DNA of 64,000 nt. Origin: Cercozoa sp. M6MM. Its lineage: Eukaryota; Endomyxa: Ascetosporea. The position numbers and the translations under genes were made by a program. The notes below the pieces were generated by a model. That model saw only the letters and a program-made list of their open reading frames with translations, was not told the DNA's origin and did no database searches. The stretch lies in NCBI GenBank assembly GCA_040357565.1, contig JBDODJ010000014.1; one strand, 5' to 3'. This document shows positions 1 through 11,618 of the stretch, one piece after another (the first letter of the stretch is position 1; every line of letters starts with the position of its first letter).

Positions 1-21
1 AGGTGCTGTTTCTGCTCTCAG

Positions 22-2163
22 GGGTGTGTCCGATCAGTCGACAGGGTCGCCAGCAGAGAGTTCCTCCGAAAGTCCTCGTGCCTTTGTTGTCGAATCCATC
101 GATGATCATCAGTGGACGGAGGATGGCTCGGTCGAGGTAGCGCCCTCGACATTGTTATGCACACCTTCCCTTGTGCTTGGCAGTCACCGCCCGCTTTTTT
201 AAACTGTAGGTGTTTGTGCGTTGGGCGGGATACTCGCTGGACGAACGAACCTGGGAACCGCTGAACGAAGAAAACCGCAAGCTGCTCGTCTATCGTGACT
301 ACTACAATTCTCGTGCTGTGCTTTCCCTCTCTTTTGCTTGTTCTTTTGGTGGACACCTTGAGAGTTTTCCTTCTTGGTAGAAACTCGACGTCAGACCACT
401 GCCGGAGCCTCTCACCCCGGACGAGGTTGACGACCTCGAGGAACTCCAAGACCTGGACAAGACCATCGAGGCAGTTTCCGTGGAGGCAACAGACGACGAC
501 AAGACCATTGACGCCACGACCGTCGAAGCCACCGAAGACGAAGAAACCACTGTCACCTCCTTGAAGCAACAAGAACGACCAGTGCTGCTGCCCGTCGCTG
601 TGTCGAAAAAACGCACACCAAAGAAGCGAACACCAAAAAAAGTCACCCCGAAAAAGCTCATGCCAGAGAAGACGGTTTCAGAAAAGGTCACGCCGAAGAA
701 GATCACACCAAAGAAGATCACGCCGGAAAAGACTGCCGAAACACGACAAATGCCCAAGCCGCAAAAACCGGTGGCCGAAGTGAAGAAACGACCGCGCGGA
801 AGGCCACGCAAGAATGCCGTCGCCGCCGTTGAGACGGCGAAGCCAAAGGCGCCCGCGCTGCGCGAACCTGAGCAAAAGCGTCGAAAGGTACAGCTCCAGT
901 TGGCTCTTTGTGTTGTCTGTGTCTGTTGTCTCACTTGCTTTCATGTCCGCAGACACACCGAAAGACGAGTTTCCTGACGAACATCAAGTCCTTCCGGTGT
1001 GTCTCGCTCTACGGCATTGTTGTGTTTGTGTGTGACTCAACGTGTGCAGGCAAGCCAGAGGCAAGACAGTGGCGGCCAACTGCAAGCAATACGTAGACTG
1101 TTCTTCCTGGCTTGCTTGTAAATCTTGTATAGCGTCTCTCTCTTTGCACAGTTACGTGACTCTATCGCACTGAAACGTCGACGCGCCTCACAACTGCGCG
1201 GTCACCGCGTAGCCATGAACATTCCCGGCGCAGTCTTTGGACCCGACGTTGGTACAGTTTTGTTGCTGTGCTTTCGGTGTTGTCTGTGGGTTGATTCAGT
1301 TGCTTTGTGTGTCTTGAATCGACTTGTCACAGGCCTGTCCATCCGAAGCGAGATCATGGCGGTGGCATACGACACGATGTGCGTGCTTAAGCGCTGCAGG
1401 AAGATCTGTACACAAGTTGTCCTTCTTATGGTAGTGTCATATGTATTGTTTGTTGATTTCTGTGTGTTTGTCGGCGCAGTGGAGGACCGGAAAAGGTTGC
1501 CGAACGAGCCAACGAAACGCAACTTTGTGTGGATGCTGATGGAGGTGCTTGAAGTGCTGCGGCGTGCGATCGACGTAGCCTCTGCACACACTCGCCCGCC
1601 TTGCTTTACCCCCACCTCACCCTCTTGTCTCTAGGTGGCAAGACGCACACAGTCGAACTTTGACCGAGTTCAGAACTTTGGCCTGCTGCACCAGTTTCTG
1701 GCCGTCTGCATCGTGCTTAATCGTATCCTGAGGGTTTTCTGTCTGACGGGGAGGGTACGGGGTAGAAGTGTCGATCGCATGCACCCTCAGACCTGTCGAT
1801 GCCGAAGTGCGAGGTCGTGCACCAGATCCAACAGGAAGAGCTGGTGACTCAAATGTTCGGCGAGCCGGCCAAGTACGAGCACTTGGTGCATCTGGCAGGT
1901 ACCTTTGCATACATGCACTATATCTATCTATATACTTATATATATATACTTATATATATATATTTTTTCAACTTTTTGTATACTGTGTCTACTCAGAGTC
2001 GGTGGTGTGCGCCGTGTCGATGGTGCAGCTGCTGGACGCGCTGAAGTGGCTGGACGTGCGCAAGCAGCTGTATGAGCTAAGCATGGACTTGAGTCTCAAG
2101 AATCTGCGCAACCTGCTGCCGCGCGGACGAACTCGCATGTGCCCTCTGCTTAGCCCTACCTGA
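22..2163 (+). CDS. Chromodomain and AT-hook protein, 5' end outside window
   Basis: Multi-exon gene entered in mid-coding. The first two exons (22-136 and 210-317) join in frame into a chromodomain: FVVESIDDHQWTEDG, then VFVRWAGYSLDERTWEPLNE, which holds the aromatic and W-EP residues expected of a methyl-lysine-binding chromodomain. Exon 3 (381-887) is an acidic stretch followed by many Lys-Pro repeats (TPKK type) and an AT-hook, KKRPRGRPRK, a minor-groove DNA-binding motif. Later exons (about 1152-2163) encode helical sequence with no family I can name; they loosely recall a helical interaction domain. The likely role is a nuclear chromatin reader or adaptor. The first three introns are phase 0. 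The last exon ends at TGA 2161-2163, but a further splice there cannot be excluded. The next gene is a histone deacetylase, which fits a chromatin theme, but the link is inference. Confidence 0.75.
1915..1966 (+). repeat. TA-rich simple repeat in intron
   Basis: Imperfect TATA/TATC repeats lie within an intron of the chromodomain gene, directly after a GTACCT donor. No function is evident. Confidence 0.8.
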
Positions 2164-2335
2164 GGTGGTGGCTAGTACAAAGCGTGTGCACATGTGAACA
2201 GACAAGCCGCAGTGCGCGAGTGTATTTTGTCGACCATGGCGATCCAGAGGTACTCTCCTTGCTGCTGTTGTTGTTGCCTTGCAAGTACACTGAGGGTGTA
2301 ATTGCAGCAATCAAGTGCGACTCCCCCTGTGTGTG

Positions 2336-3276
2336 ATGGAACTGGATGACCTCAAGCAGTCGTTCGGCTTTTGCGTGCCCGAGTATAGCTACGGCGACCT
2401 TATCGACAGCGACGATGACGACGACCAGTCTGACGACTCGTCCTCTGAGTCGTCCGATGATGACTCGGATAGCAACAGCAGAATGAGCAGTCTGAGTGAC
2501 TCAAACGCTGCCGCTCTTGTCCAGTCGCTGATGATGGACTCGCCTGTCCCTGTCATGCAGTACTCGGTCCGTCTGTGCATCCTTCTGTGTTTATGTGTTC
2601 TCTCTCTCTTATTCAGTGTGCCTGCAGGGTCAGAACGAAAGATGTCGCAACGCAAACGTGTTTCGCTCAATTTTGGTGCCGTTTGTTGTCTTCCTTCCCT
2701 ATGTGTGGTGGTTTGATGTCTACACAATGTCACAGAGCAAGAAAATATACGTCTACACTTTCGGCAAACGGAAATCGGACGCAAACAAGCTCATTCGACT
2801 GTCGCTGGTGCGAACCTTTTCCACCATGATTCCCACATAGTAGCTTCCCTCTTACCCTTCTCCTTGCAGCCGTTCAACGACGAGGACTTTTTCGACATGG
2901 CTCGCGCACTTGCGGCCGATAGGGTACTGCGCGCATGTCTCGTTGTGTGCCTTTATTGTGCGTATGTCTTTTCTTTGTCTATGTCACTATATTATTGTGG
3001 ATTGTTTATCACGTGTTCACATGCAGAGAGAGCTAGGCCCGTTGGCAGTTGCCATTCTGCAGAACGCGAAACTGCGCGAGGAACTCGAACTTACGGGTTC
3101 GTTTCGACCCAGTGTCGCTGGAGGTGTCCTTTGCTTTCCTACCGAAGATATGTCTTGGCAGAGGAGGAGTGCCAGGTGGCATTGAGGCGGCACCAGTCGC
3201 ACGGCGTTCCGCTGAGCGGTTTTCAGGTTTCAGTCGCTCTGGCTGCCGTGCCTCTGAGTGTACTATTTCACCTATC

Positions 3277-3337
<61 letters not shown>

Positions 3338-3357
3338 NNNNNNNNNNCACGTCTCTG

Positions 3358-3388
<31 letters not shown>

Positions 3389-5525
3389 GTTTTTGGATTG
3401 AATGCAGCCTCCTGCGTCGGCCAACCAGCGTGTTGCCATCGTATCGCAGCAACATGGTACTTTTGTACTCCTTCGTCTTGTTTTGTACTGCCACCGGTGT
3501 TTGCAGTTCAAGGCGTCACACACAGCGAAGACAACGGCGTCGAGAACAGTGCGCGAATCGTACGTGTCCTCTTGTGCGTGTGCGTGTGCGTGTGTGTGTG
3601 TCTGCGTGTGTGTGTTGAAGCATACGTGAAAGCCTGTCTCTCTGCAGACGCGACTGATGCCGGCGATGCGCAAGCTCGCAGATCGCGCGCACGGCCGCTT
3701 TGAACTGCACGTATCAGATCGCGAGGCCTCGGACGAGCAGATGAAGTACGTGCACGACGACGCCTACGTCGAACACCTGCCCAAGAGTACAGTCAAGTCT
3801 ACTTTAATATGGCTCCTATCCCCTTATAACTATACTACAGTCTGGTGGCTGGGCGGCTATGACGAAAAGAAGAACAGCAAGGAGGAGTCCGAGTGGACGG
3901 AGCGCGTCAAGGCACTCATCGGCGACAGAGAAGTCCGGGAGGGCGAGATGCCCACTGTTGACCAGGTCGTCCGCTGCATTCGCAATGTAGTTTACCCCCA
4001 ATCCCTCTATGCCTTGTGTCTTACCTATCAACCTTCTCCCATTTGGCAGGGTGCCGGTGCTGCCCTCGATGCACTCGACCTCGTGTGTCGCGACAAAGTT
4101 CGCAGGGCTTTTGGTAGCTTTGCTTTGTTGCCTGAGCTAGAGAAGAAGGCAGTATAAGGAATGGTCTGATGCAGCTTGCATTCGACCACCTGGACACCAC
4201 TGCGGTCGTTCGAGAATCTCATCTACCGAGCATGGCTGTATCCTTTCCTCCTTTAATCAATTTATCCTTTACCCTCTTACCCACTATGTTCTCATCCCTT
4301 CTCCCAGTCTGCTACGTAAACAACGCGGCACTAGTGGCTCGTTACGCTCAACTCACCTACGAGAATGTATGACAGTACTACTCGGGGCGGTTATGTCTCT
4401 ATGAGTGTGTCTTGCGTAGGTGAGGAAAGTCGCCATCATCGACATCGACGCGCACCACGGCGATGTAGGGCTTGCCTTGTCCTCTATACCCATCTGTGTC
4501 CGCTGTCCTCTACCTCGCACCCATGTACTCTCCAGGGCACGGAAGAGATTTTCGAGGACGATCCGACCGTGCTGACGTTCTCGCTGCACCTGTCGGAACG
4601 TGCCACTCCCGTGAGGAAAAACCGCCTGGCCGATTTTTCGTTCAACCGGAACTGCGCGGCACTGCGGGTAGTCTCTTTACCCCCCACTTACCCCCTCCCC
4701 ACACTGCCACCTTTTTGCACAGTCCAAGAGAGAGTACAAGTACTGCGACACGGACCCGTCGTCACAGGTGCCGCCGAAACGACGCGTGCAGGACTGGCAG
4801 CCCGTGTGGAACGCCTTCTTTCCGTTCAAGTACCTTCTCTGCCCTCTGTGTATGGTGTAGATGCTGTAGGTAAACACTAAACCTACCTGGATTGTACACA
4901 GAGAGAACACGGTGTCACTCAACGATCGCTCACGCAACGCCGTGGTCGAACTCGACGTCTACACCGAGCCTGAGCAGTTTGTAAATTTGCACCTTTCCAT
5001 CTGGGTATCCTTGCCTTATCCCACACCCACCCTTGGTAGTCGGAGCAGTGGATGACACGCTTCCGCGCGGAAATACTGCCGGCCACGCGGCAGTGCGCGC
5101 CCGACCTCATTGTGATCTCCCTCGGTCTGGACGCGCGTCGGCACGATGACGTAACCGAGGAAGCTCTTGGGTACTTATTTCTACCCTTTTAACCCCTGCC
5201 TTTTACGCCTACCTTTACCCCTCTTCTTCCTGGTAGTGAGCGTGGTCTAGAACCGAAGCATTACGCCAGTATGGTGGCTTCACTGTGCGCCGTGGCACAG
5301 GTGCCTTGTTGTTAGACTGAACTCTTTGTCTGGCATGTATGTGTTTTTTTGTAGGACGTGTGTGACGGCAAGGTTCTCATGGTGCTTGAGGGAGGCTACG
5401 GCGAGGTAGCCTTCTCTGCTCATAGGTTGCTTGGCCATGTAGTTACTTGCTTTCTTTTCCCGAGACAGGAAGGCATCGTGGAGTGCGCCGAGGCCGCCGT
5501 TCTCGCACTGGCCGTGCACGATTGA
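2336..5525 (+). CDS. Histone deacetylase (Zn-dependent, arginase fold)
   Basis: Nuclear or cytosolic Zn-dependent deacetylase removing acetyl groups from lysines of histones or other proteins. The proposed start is ATG 2336, opening an acidic N-terminus (DSDDDDDQSDDSSSE). The catalytic domain begins around 3400 and follows family order across many exons: RVAIVSQQH; VQGVTHSEDNGVENSARI; FELHVSDREASDEQMKYVHD; the active-site IRPPGHHCGRSRISS (about 4155-4230); GFCYVNNAALVARYA; the metal-binding VRKVAIIDIDAHHGDGTEEI (4420-4550); a second Asp in ISLGLDARRHDD (5116-5150); and the transition-state Tyr in VLEGGYGE (5382-5405). It ends at TGA 5523-5525. All catalytic and Zn ligand motifs are present, so it should be active. 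A linker of about 50 residues rich in Lys/Glu (around 3850-3990) precedes the active-site exons. The class within the HDAC family is not settled. The N-terminal exons before 3400 are less certain and could belong to a separate small gene. Confidence 0.92.
3279..3392 (+). repeat. (CA)n, then (CT)n and (TA)n microsatellite with 10-N gap
   Basis: A long CA run is interrupted by an N gap at 3338-3347 and followed by CT and TA dinucleotides. It lies inside a histone deacetylase intron that starts at GTACTATTTC. The gap is an assembly break in simple sequence. Confidence 0.95.
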
Positions 5526-6288
5526 CAATGTTCACGTTCACTTTGCTGTAGTTTCCGTCTGATTCAGATTCTGCGCGTACTGTACATAGAGTATCGTTAG
5601 GTTCCCCCGTTGTTACTGGGGCTTAATGGCCGATGGTAATTGAGTTGGCGTAAAGAGAAGAAGAAGAGATCAGATTCCCTGGTCGAGAGAGCCCTTCTTT
5701 GAGTTCAGCTGCAAAAAGCTTGCTCAAGGCTTCCCTACTCAAACACAGGTGTTCCACAGTCTGGACTGAAGCTCAGTAGGTCATGATACCAGCGAACACA
5801 TTTCAATATCTTCCACACCTCTCTTGAGGATTTTTGTAAGTTGCAGGGTTGCTTCCGCGAGGATAATGATGTTCGTTTTTACAGTGGTCTGTCTCTCTTT
5901 GTGTTACAGCATGAACCAGTTTGACAAGTCGACGCGACACAACGTAGGATGATGTGGGTGTTGATCGACGTCGTCGTTCAGTTCTTGTTGACTAAGTCAA
6001 GTCATTTCGCGTTGGAACTGAAGGTGACGAACAATTTTTAACTGTTCTCGGACCAGGCTTTGCCCAGGGCCGCTGCGTCTGCTACTTCTTGAAAGGACGA
6101 ACGCTTACAAAAAGAAAGACACCGTACGCCCATGCGCTTCGCTTAGTCGAGTCTTGTATGTACCATGCGCTTGTTACCCACCCCAGGATTGGTACACAGG
6201 GAACTCCTGGTTTCTCAGCAGACGGAACTACTAGAACTACTAGTACACTGACAGGAAACCGGCGTGAAACTGGTGCCGTGGGATCTGT
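5526..6288. other. Intergenic region between convergent genes
   Basis: No convincing exon, RNA gene or repeat is seen. The flanking genes (histone deacetylase on +, histidine phosphatase on -) both end here, so it should hold two 3' UTRs. Short open frames, for example at 6089-6394, lack any recognisable motif. Confidence 0.5.
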
Positions 6289-9200
6289 TCACGAGCTGAA
6301 CTGTGACAGGAAGGCGTCTGTGGAGGCATCGTCGGACTCGGCACCACCGTCACGGTGTCCATCGGTAGGTTGCGGAAAACTCACGTGCACGTAGTCGTCA
6401 GCGACACCGTCGTCGAGTCGCACGGCCCGGTCAAACCTGTCAACCACCGAGTCTGCACACAATACCAAGACAGGTAAGGAACATGCCCAACAACCCACAA
6501 TCAAAAGCAGAGGGGAGGAGTACTGGAGGCGAGCACTTCGAAACTCCGCGGACGCGTCGCAACGTCGAACGAATCCTCCGGCGTTCTTCGCGGCTTGCTG
6601 TGTGTTACATATCAAGGTCAGTTTTGGGTCCTAGGGGGGGGGGGGGGTCAGCTGATACCTTGATCGGAACTCGGTAATATCAGCGAACGATGGCGATTTC
6701 GCACGATGCTGCTAGGGGGTAAGGGGGCGGAAGTAAGAAGTAAGAGAGGGGGTAAGATAGAGGCTACCACGCGTTTCTTGAGACTGCGTTTCGACTGCGC
6801 TCGTCCACCCGACACCAGACGGCACCTCCTGTGGTCACACACGAACAAGGTAGGTCGTAGGTAGCAGTAGGAGGCAGTAGTGACAGTAAAGGGTAGGGCA
6901 GGAGCAGGGAGGGAGTACTGCCAGCGGTCTTTGGACAGGTTGAAGTCGACACGCAACACGGAGCAGTTGTCGATTTTGGCCACGTCCTTTGGCTACGATT
7001 AAGGGTGCAACATTTGGGAAATTAAAGGGGTGCAACACGGAGATTAAGAGAGTGCAACAAGGTTAAAGGGGTGTCGACACAGGGAGGAAATTAAGGGGCA
7101 GGAGAGCGAGACTACATCGGTGTGCGTGAGTCGTGCCTCGACGTACTTGAAGAAAGAGCTGTGTCCGACCTGTACTCTCCAACACAACCTTGTTCATAGA
7201 CAGTACACCAAGGTAGTAGACAGATAGTATTGCAGGTACGCAGACGATGCTCTGCCGCGACGCGATCAGTTCGCGCCGCATCACCGACAGAAACTTGTCT
7301 CTATGGGGGGGGGGGTAAGATGGGAGCAGGGGGTAGAGGTATGAAAGGTTGAGGGTAAGGGTAGGGGGTAGGAGTGGGATAAAGCGTACATTCTGCGCTG
7401 CAGCGAGGTTTGCGATTCCTTCTGCGTCACTGGGTGCTTGGGCGGCCACCCTACACAAGAATGTGAGTACCGACCATACACATATATGACAACAACAGCA
7501 CTACAGTGCTCCGGATCCATGCCGTTCTGCGCACTCTCGTCGCTCTCAATGTCGCTGCTCTGTCGGGGGAGGGGTGANNNNNNNNNNNNNNNNNNNNNNN
7601 NNNNNNNNNNNNNNNNNNNNNNNNNNNNNNNNNNNNNNNNNNNNNNNNNNNNNNNNNNNNNNNNNNNNNNNNNNNNNGGGGGGGGAACAGCAGCACACCG
7701 TGGTAGGAGATGCCGCACGACTCAAAAAGTGCGTCTCAAAGTCGCAGTGCTGCCTGTTGAGCACGGGGGAGGGAGAGGGGTAAAAGAAGGATACAGGGGG
7801 GGGGGGGGGTTATTTCAGACAGGTACAGGATGTGCCGCATCGAGTAGAGTCGACTCAGCTGCGAGTATGGCGTGCCGACGTCGCCGATCGACGTGCGCAT
7901 CTCGCCCATCCTACGCACGGTCCAGTTGTACGGTCCAGTTCCATGGTCCAGTTGTACAGTCTCGTCCATTTTGGACAGTGCAAAACCCCCTTAAACACAA
8001 GGTACTCTGGCAGCACAATGAAGCGACGCAACTTCTCGTTGGAATCACTCGGACTCTTCTTGGGCGTTTCACTCCTAGAAAAATGAAGTACATGGATGTG
8101 GGTAAATGGCAAAAGATACAAGTGATCTGGCGTGCCGATCAGCACTTCGTAGGCCGTCTGAAGTGCCCGACAGAAGGGCGACACAAACACCTGTGTGCTT
8201 GCCGAAGCGATCAATCATGACAGACTTGACACCTTGGGAGACCGGGAGTTACCTTGCACAGCGAGTCAGTGCTTGGAGGCCAGTCGGCAGTCTCTTCATC
8301 TGAACTCTCTCTGGGGGGGGGGGTAAAGGAGCAGGGGAGCAAAAGACAAAGGTACAGCTGCTGCATCCACTGGTGTCGGAGTGCCGTGGCTACAGCCCAG
8401 CCATCCGGATCGCTCAGGTGCGGATCACTGACCCACTTGTGCACCTGAATCTTGCCTGTCCAAGCAAAGATATGACACAACTTGACCCCTTTGCCCGAGG
8501 ACTGTGGCTAACCTAGCAAGTTGTTGATCGACGGTGCGTGCCGAATGAGAAAAAGCGAGGCGACCTTGTCTCTGGGATCGTCATTTTGGACCTCGTGACT
8601 GGCCTAAGCGACAGCTCACACCTCAAACACATTGTGCGCTCTACTGGCACTCGGTTAACCTCAAGATACCGTAAAAGGCCGAATAGATACTGTTATGTCA
8701 TTAAGGGTGTCGACCAGGGCGAAAAACGCGCTTTCGTTTTCGATCGCGTAGACTCGTTCCTGTAGTACACAAAGCTGGTGTTTTCTCGTTTCTGAATAGA
8801 TCTCTGAGCCGACAGCAGCATACCACTTCTGCGGGTCGGGGACTGTTGCTGCGTGGCGAAGAATTCGGCCGCTCGAAAATGCCGCCTTCGGACGCAGGAT
8901 CCGTGATCAATCATGCTGCGTAGTCACGCAAAGCAGTGTTACCAGTGTCGATCACGTGCAGTTCTTGGGTAAGATCATCGAACAATAAGGTCAAACAGGA
9001 GCTACTGACGTCCTGGTGGTCCTGCAAGAGTGACACAAATCATTCCACTTAGCAAATACAACAAAGACAGCGATGTCCTGCAGTAGAATGACGACACTAC
9101 CAAGGGAAATAAATAGTCGCGCTGCAGTCGCGACGAACGCGAGATGCGCAGCACGTGCCTCACCGACTGGGAGCAACAGTGTATTGGCATACATACTGTG

Positions 9201-9530
9201 CAGTGCGACCAGTCGGTCCAATGACTCAGGCAACTGGGCACGATACCAATTCGGTGGTATGCCTCTCGACACTGAGGACACGCGTGTCTCCGCTCGCGTC
9301 CGGTCGAGTGGCACTTACTCGCGTTAGCACATCCTACAACATAACTCTCTGCTCAGGCGACCCCCATCCGTAGCACGTGACCACCTTCAGTTTTGGAAAA
9401 CAAACCACATCAACTTTTCGACGCGCTAACTTCTGCACAAACCTCTCCATACTACATACACGCGTTGGACGACGGCAAAACTGTGACACAAGGTTTCCTG
9501 CCTGGCAGCCGTGATCCCAAAGATAGCCCA
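6289..9530 (-). CDS. Histidine phosphatase superfamily (phosphoglycerate mutase-like) protein
   Basis: Read on the minus strand. The RHG-type active-site motif SLFLIRHAPSINN lies near 8560-8525, followed by DPHLSDPDG, the usual position of the second conserved loop (about 8425). The second core motif VFVSPFCRALQTAYEVL (8190-8140) carries the catalytic-pocket Arg and the conserved S-P. Next come LRRFIVLPEY and EMRTSIGDVGTPYSQL (about 7910-7855), the variable lid region that normally supplies the acid residue. A late exon reads KIDNCSVLRVDFN, the terminal strand of the fold. The middle Gly of RHG is Ala here. The stop is at 6289-6291. The domain is split by short introns and by the 100-N gap at 7578-7677, so some residues are missing. 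The N-terminal exons (8990-9530) are of unknown type and the start is uncertain. The substrate (sugar phosphate, protein or other) cannot be told from sequence. Confidence 0.78.
7578..7677. other. Assembly gap of 100 N
   Basis: Exactly 100 N, flanked on the right by a G run. It falls inside an intron or exon border of the histidine phosphatase gene, so its exon structure there cannot be resolved. Confidence 0.98.
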
Positions 9531-9623
9531 CAATTTAGTTAAAGGTTCGATACAAATACTGATCGGGCCTCAGAACGAGCTACACACACTCTAATAGTGT
9601 CGTATCAGTGTGGCGAACCTGAT

Positions 9624-11286
9624 ATGACACTCCAAAAGGCAAAATCATCAGCTGCGCGAAAGCTGGCGGCGAAACGCCGTGGTGAGTCCGCACGGAAGCT
9701 CGCCGTGAAAAAGCAGCAGCCACAGTCGGAGCAATCAAAGAAACCAGCCGAGAACAGCAGCACCGATGAACCGAAAGACAGCGCCGTGGTGGCGAAGTAC
9801 TTGAACAAGAAGGAGGCGCGCAAGCATGCCGCCAAGGCACGACAGAAGCGTCAACAGAAGCAGGTGCTTTTTGTACCTCTGTTGCGTCGTCTGTTCTTTT
9901 GATTATCGGGATTTTTCAGGAGCGACGTGCTGCCCGGAAGAAGGAACGAAAGGAGGCGCGCAAACTGGCGCGACAGCAGCAGCAGCAGCACTCTGAGCCG
10001 AACGAGCCAAACGAGCCGGTGGATGATCCGCGTCCGAAAGGTGAGCCGACATGACTTGTTTTCTTCTTCCCTTTTGATCACTCACAAACTTTTTTGCACA
10101 GTGCTGATTCGACTGAAGAAGAAGGTATCATGCACACCGCTTGTCTTGCTTGTCTGGATACTTGTCTAACACCCCCTTAAACACAGAGTCCAGAAAGCGA
10201 GCGCAGTGCCGACTTTGACGAAACTGTTGTTGCCATGGTTTACCCGCTCTCTCTGGTTCCCTTGTGCCTAGAATACGTGCTAACCTTGTCTTCTCCATCT
10301 GCAGGACTGCGAGTTCGTCGGTGTCGGTCCGCTTGGCGCCACGGACGCTCTGGCGCGCGCTTCGGTACCCACCCCCTCTCCCCGTGACCCCCCCGGGGGC
10401 CCCCCCCCCCTGTCGTTCAGGTGGTCGACTACGACGGCCGCGTGCTGTACGACTCGTACTGCCGTCCTCCCGAGGCGGTACCTGGCCCCACATGTGCCAC
10501 GTGTGACCCATGTGGGTGATGTGACCCTTGTGACCACACAGGTCGTGGACTTCCGCACGGAGGTGAGCGGCGTCACACCGCGTCACCTGAAGAAGGCGCC
10601 GTCCTTCAAGCAGGTGCAGCGCGAGGTTCAGAAGGTCTTGCAGGACAAGGTACCGTTATACCGTACGACCGGACGTGCCCCGTGTCGTGTGGATCCCATG
10701 CCTGTGTGTACTGTGACTCAGGTGGTCGTGGGTCATGGTCTGTCCAGCGACTACTCGGCACTCATGCTGACCCGAGATCGACTCAAGATTCGCGTATCTT
10801 TCTTCTTCATAATCCCACCTACCCTTGACCCTTGAGAGTTGACATGCGACAGGACACGTCGTTGTATTCGGGTCTGAGGGACCCGGCTCACCCCAGAAGG
10901 GTACCCAAACTGGCGCACCTGGCGCACAAGCACCTCGGCATCACCATTCAGCAGGTATATCTCCACCCAACAACGAAAGCTAGCTACCTGGAGTGACTGT
11001 ACACTCACGAGTGTCTTATTTGTGCTCCTGCAGGGCACGCACTGCAGTATCCAAGACGCGCGTGCCGCTCTCGGTCTATACAAGCTGCACCGCAAGCAGG
11101 TAGCACACTGCTAACTGAGTAAGTGGGGCAGGGGGACTTATATCTTGTTTGCGGCTTATCTTGTTTGCGGCTCAGTGGGACGCCGAGTTGCGCCGCCGCC
11201 TGCAGATGCGTCAGAACAAGATCAAGAAGCGCCGCGGCCAGACGCACAAGATGTTCGAACTGACCGACCAAGAGCTTTATGGCTAA
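9624..11286 (+). CDS. REXO4-like 3'-5' exonuclease (DEDDh, RNase H fold)
   Basis: Nuclear or nucleolar exonuclease family related to REXO4/XPMC2 and yeast Rex4, linked in other eukaryotes to rRNA processing. The N-terminal exons (9624-10000) are strongly basic (Lys/Arg/Ala/Gln), as expected for nucleolar targeting. The catalytic domain then follows in order: DCEFVGVGPLGATDALARAS with the first Asp and Glu (10302-10365); DYDGRVLYDSYCRP; DFRTEVSGVTPRHL; VVGHGLSSDYSALML with the third conserved Asp (10724-10770); DTSLYSGLRDP (10855); and HCSIQDARAALGLYKLH with the final His and Asp (11040-11090). The C-terminus is basic (KIKKRRGQTHK). All DEDDh residues appear present. ATG 9624 is the first in-frame Met before the basic exon; the stop TAA is at 11284-11286. 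At least eight introns are apparent. It is divergent from the preceding minus-strand gene with about 100 nt between them. Confidence 0.9.
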
Positions 11287-11618
11287 CTGGGGATCTCACT
11301 GGTCGAGATTGCTTTATCGTCATTTATTTCTCGTTGGTCTGGCTTCGTTCCTCGTCGAATGATAGTGCGCCATAGTGGAATTCAAGCTATGGCTGAAAAC
11401 CAAAGAAAACCATGCAGCCGCATTAAGAATTTCCTCTCGTCGTCATTTCTTTCTTGTTGGCCAAGTGGGCGCGAAACAATCATTCTAATTTGTGCGTGCT
11501 GAGGTTGCTCTTGGTGCAAGTACTTAGGTTTTAGGGACGCGTGGGTGAGCAGGCACATTGCTGCGCTCAAAAATTAGGAGCCACGTGCTACGTGCACCGT
11601 GCAATACAATTTGCAGCG
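11287..11618. other. Intergenic region upstream of the Piezo gene
   Basis: No gene is seen. This stretch should contain the REXO4-like 3' UTR and the promoter of the large gene that follows. No clear promoter element can be named. Confidence 0.5.

Noticed and set aside
302-934. Long minus-strand open frame opposite the chromodomain gene
   Set aside because: It is the antisense shadow of the Lys/Thr/Pro-rich exon at 381-887. It has low-complexity Phe/Ser/Gly composition and no motif, while the plus frame holds a chromodomain and AT-hook.
3200-3245. Possible 15-nt intron (GTTTTCAGGTTTCAG) in the histone deacetylase gene
   Set aside because: The segment is a multiple of three and reads open in frame (GFQVS), so it is more simply coding.
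8640-8700. A simple splice between the exon ending DTLND and the exon with the RH motif
   Set aside because: The phases of the visible GT and AG sites do not agree there, so no exact intron was assigned although both exons look genuine.
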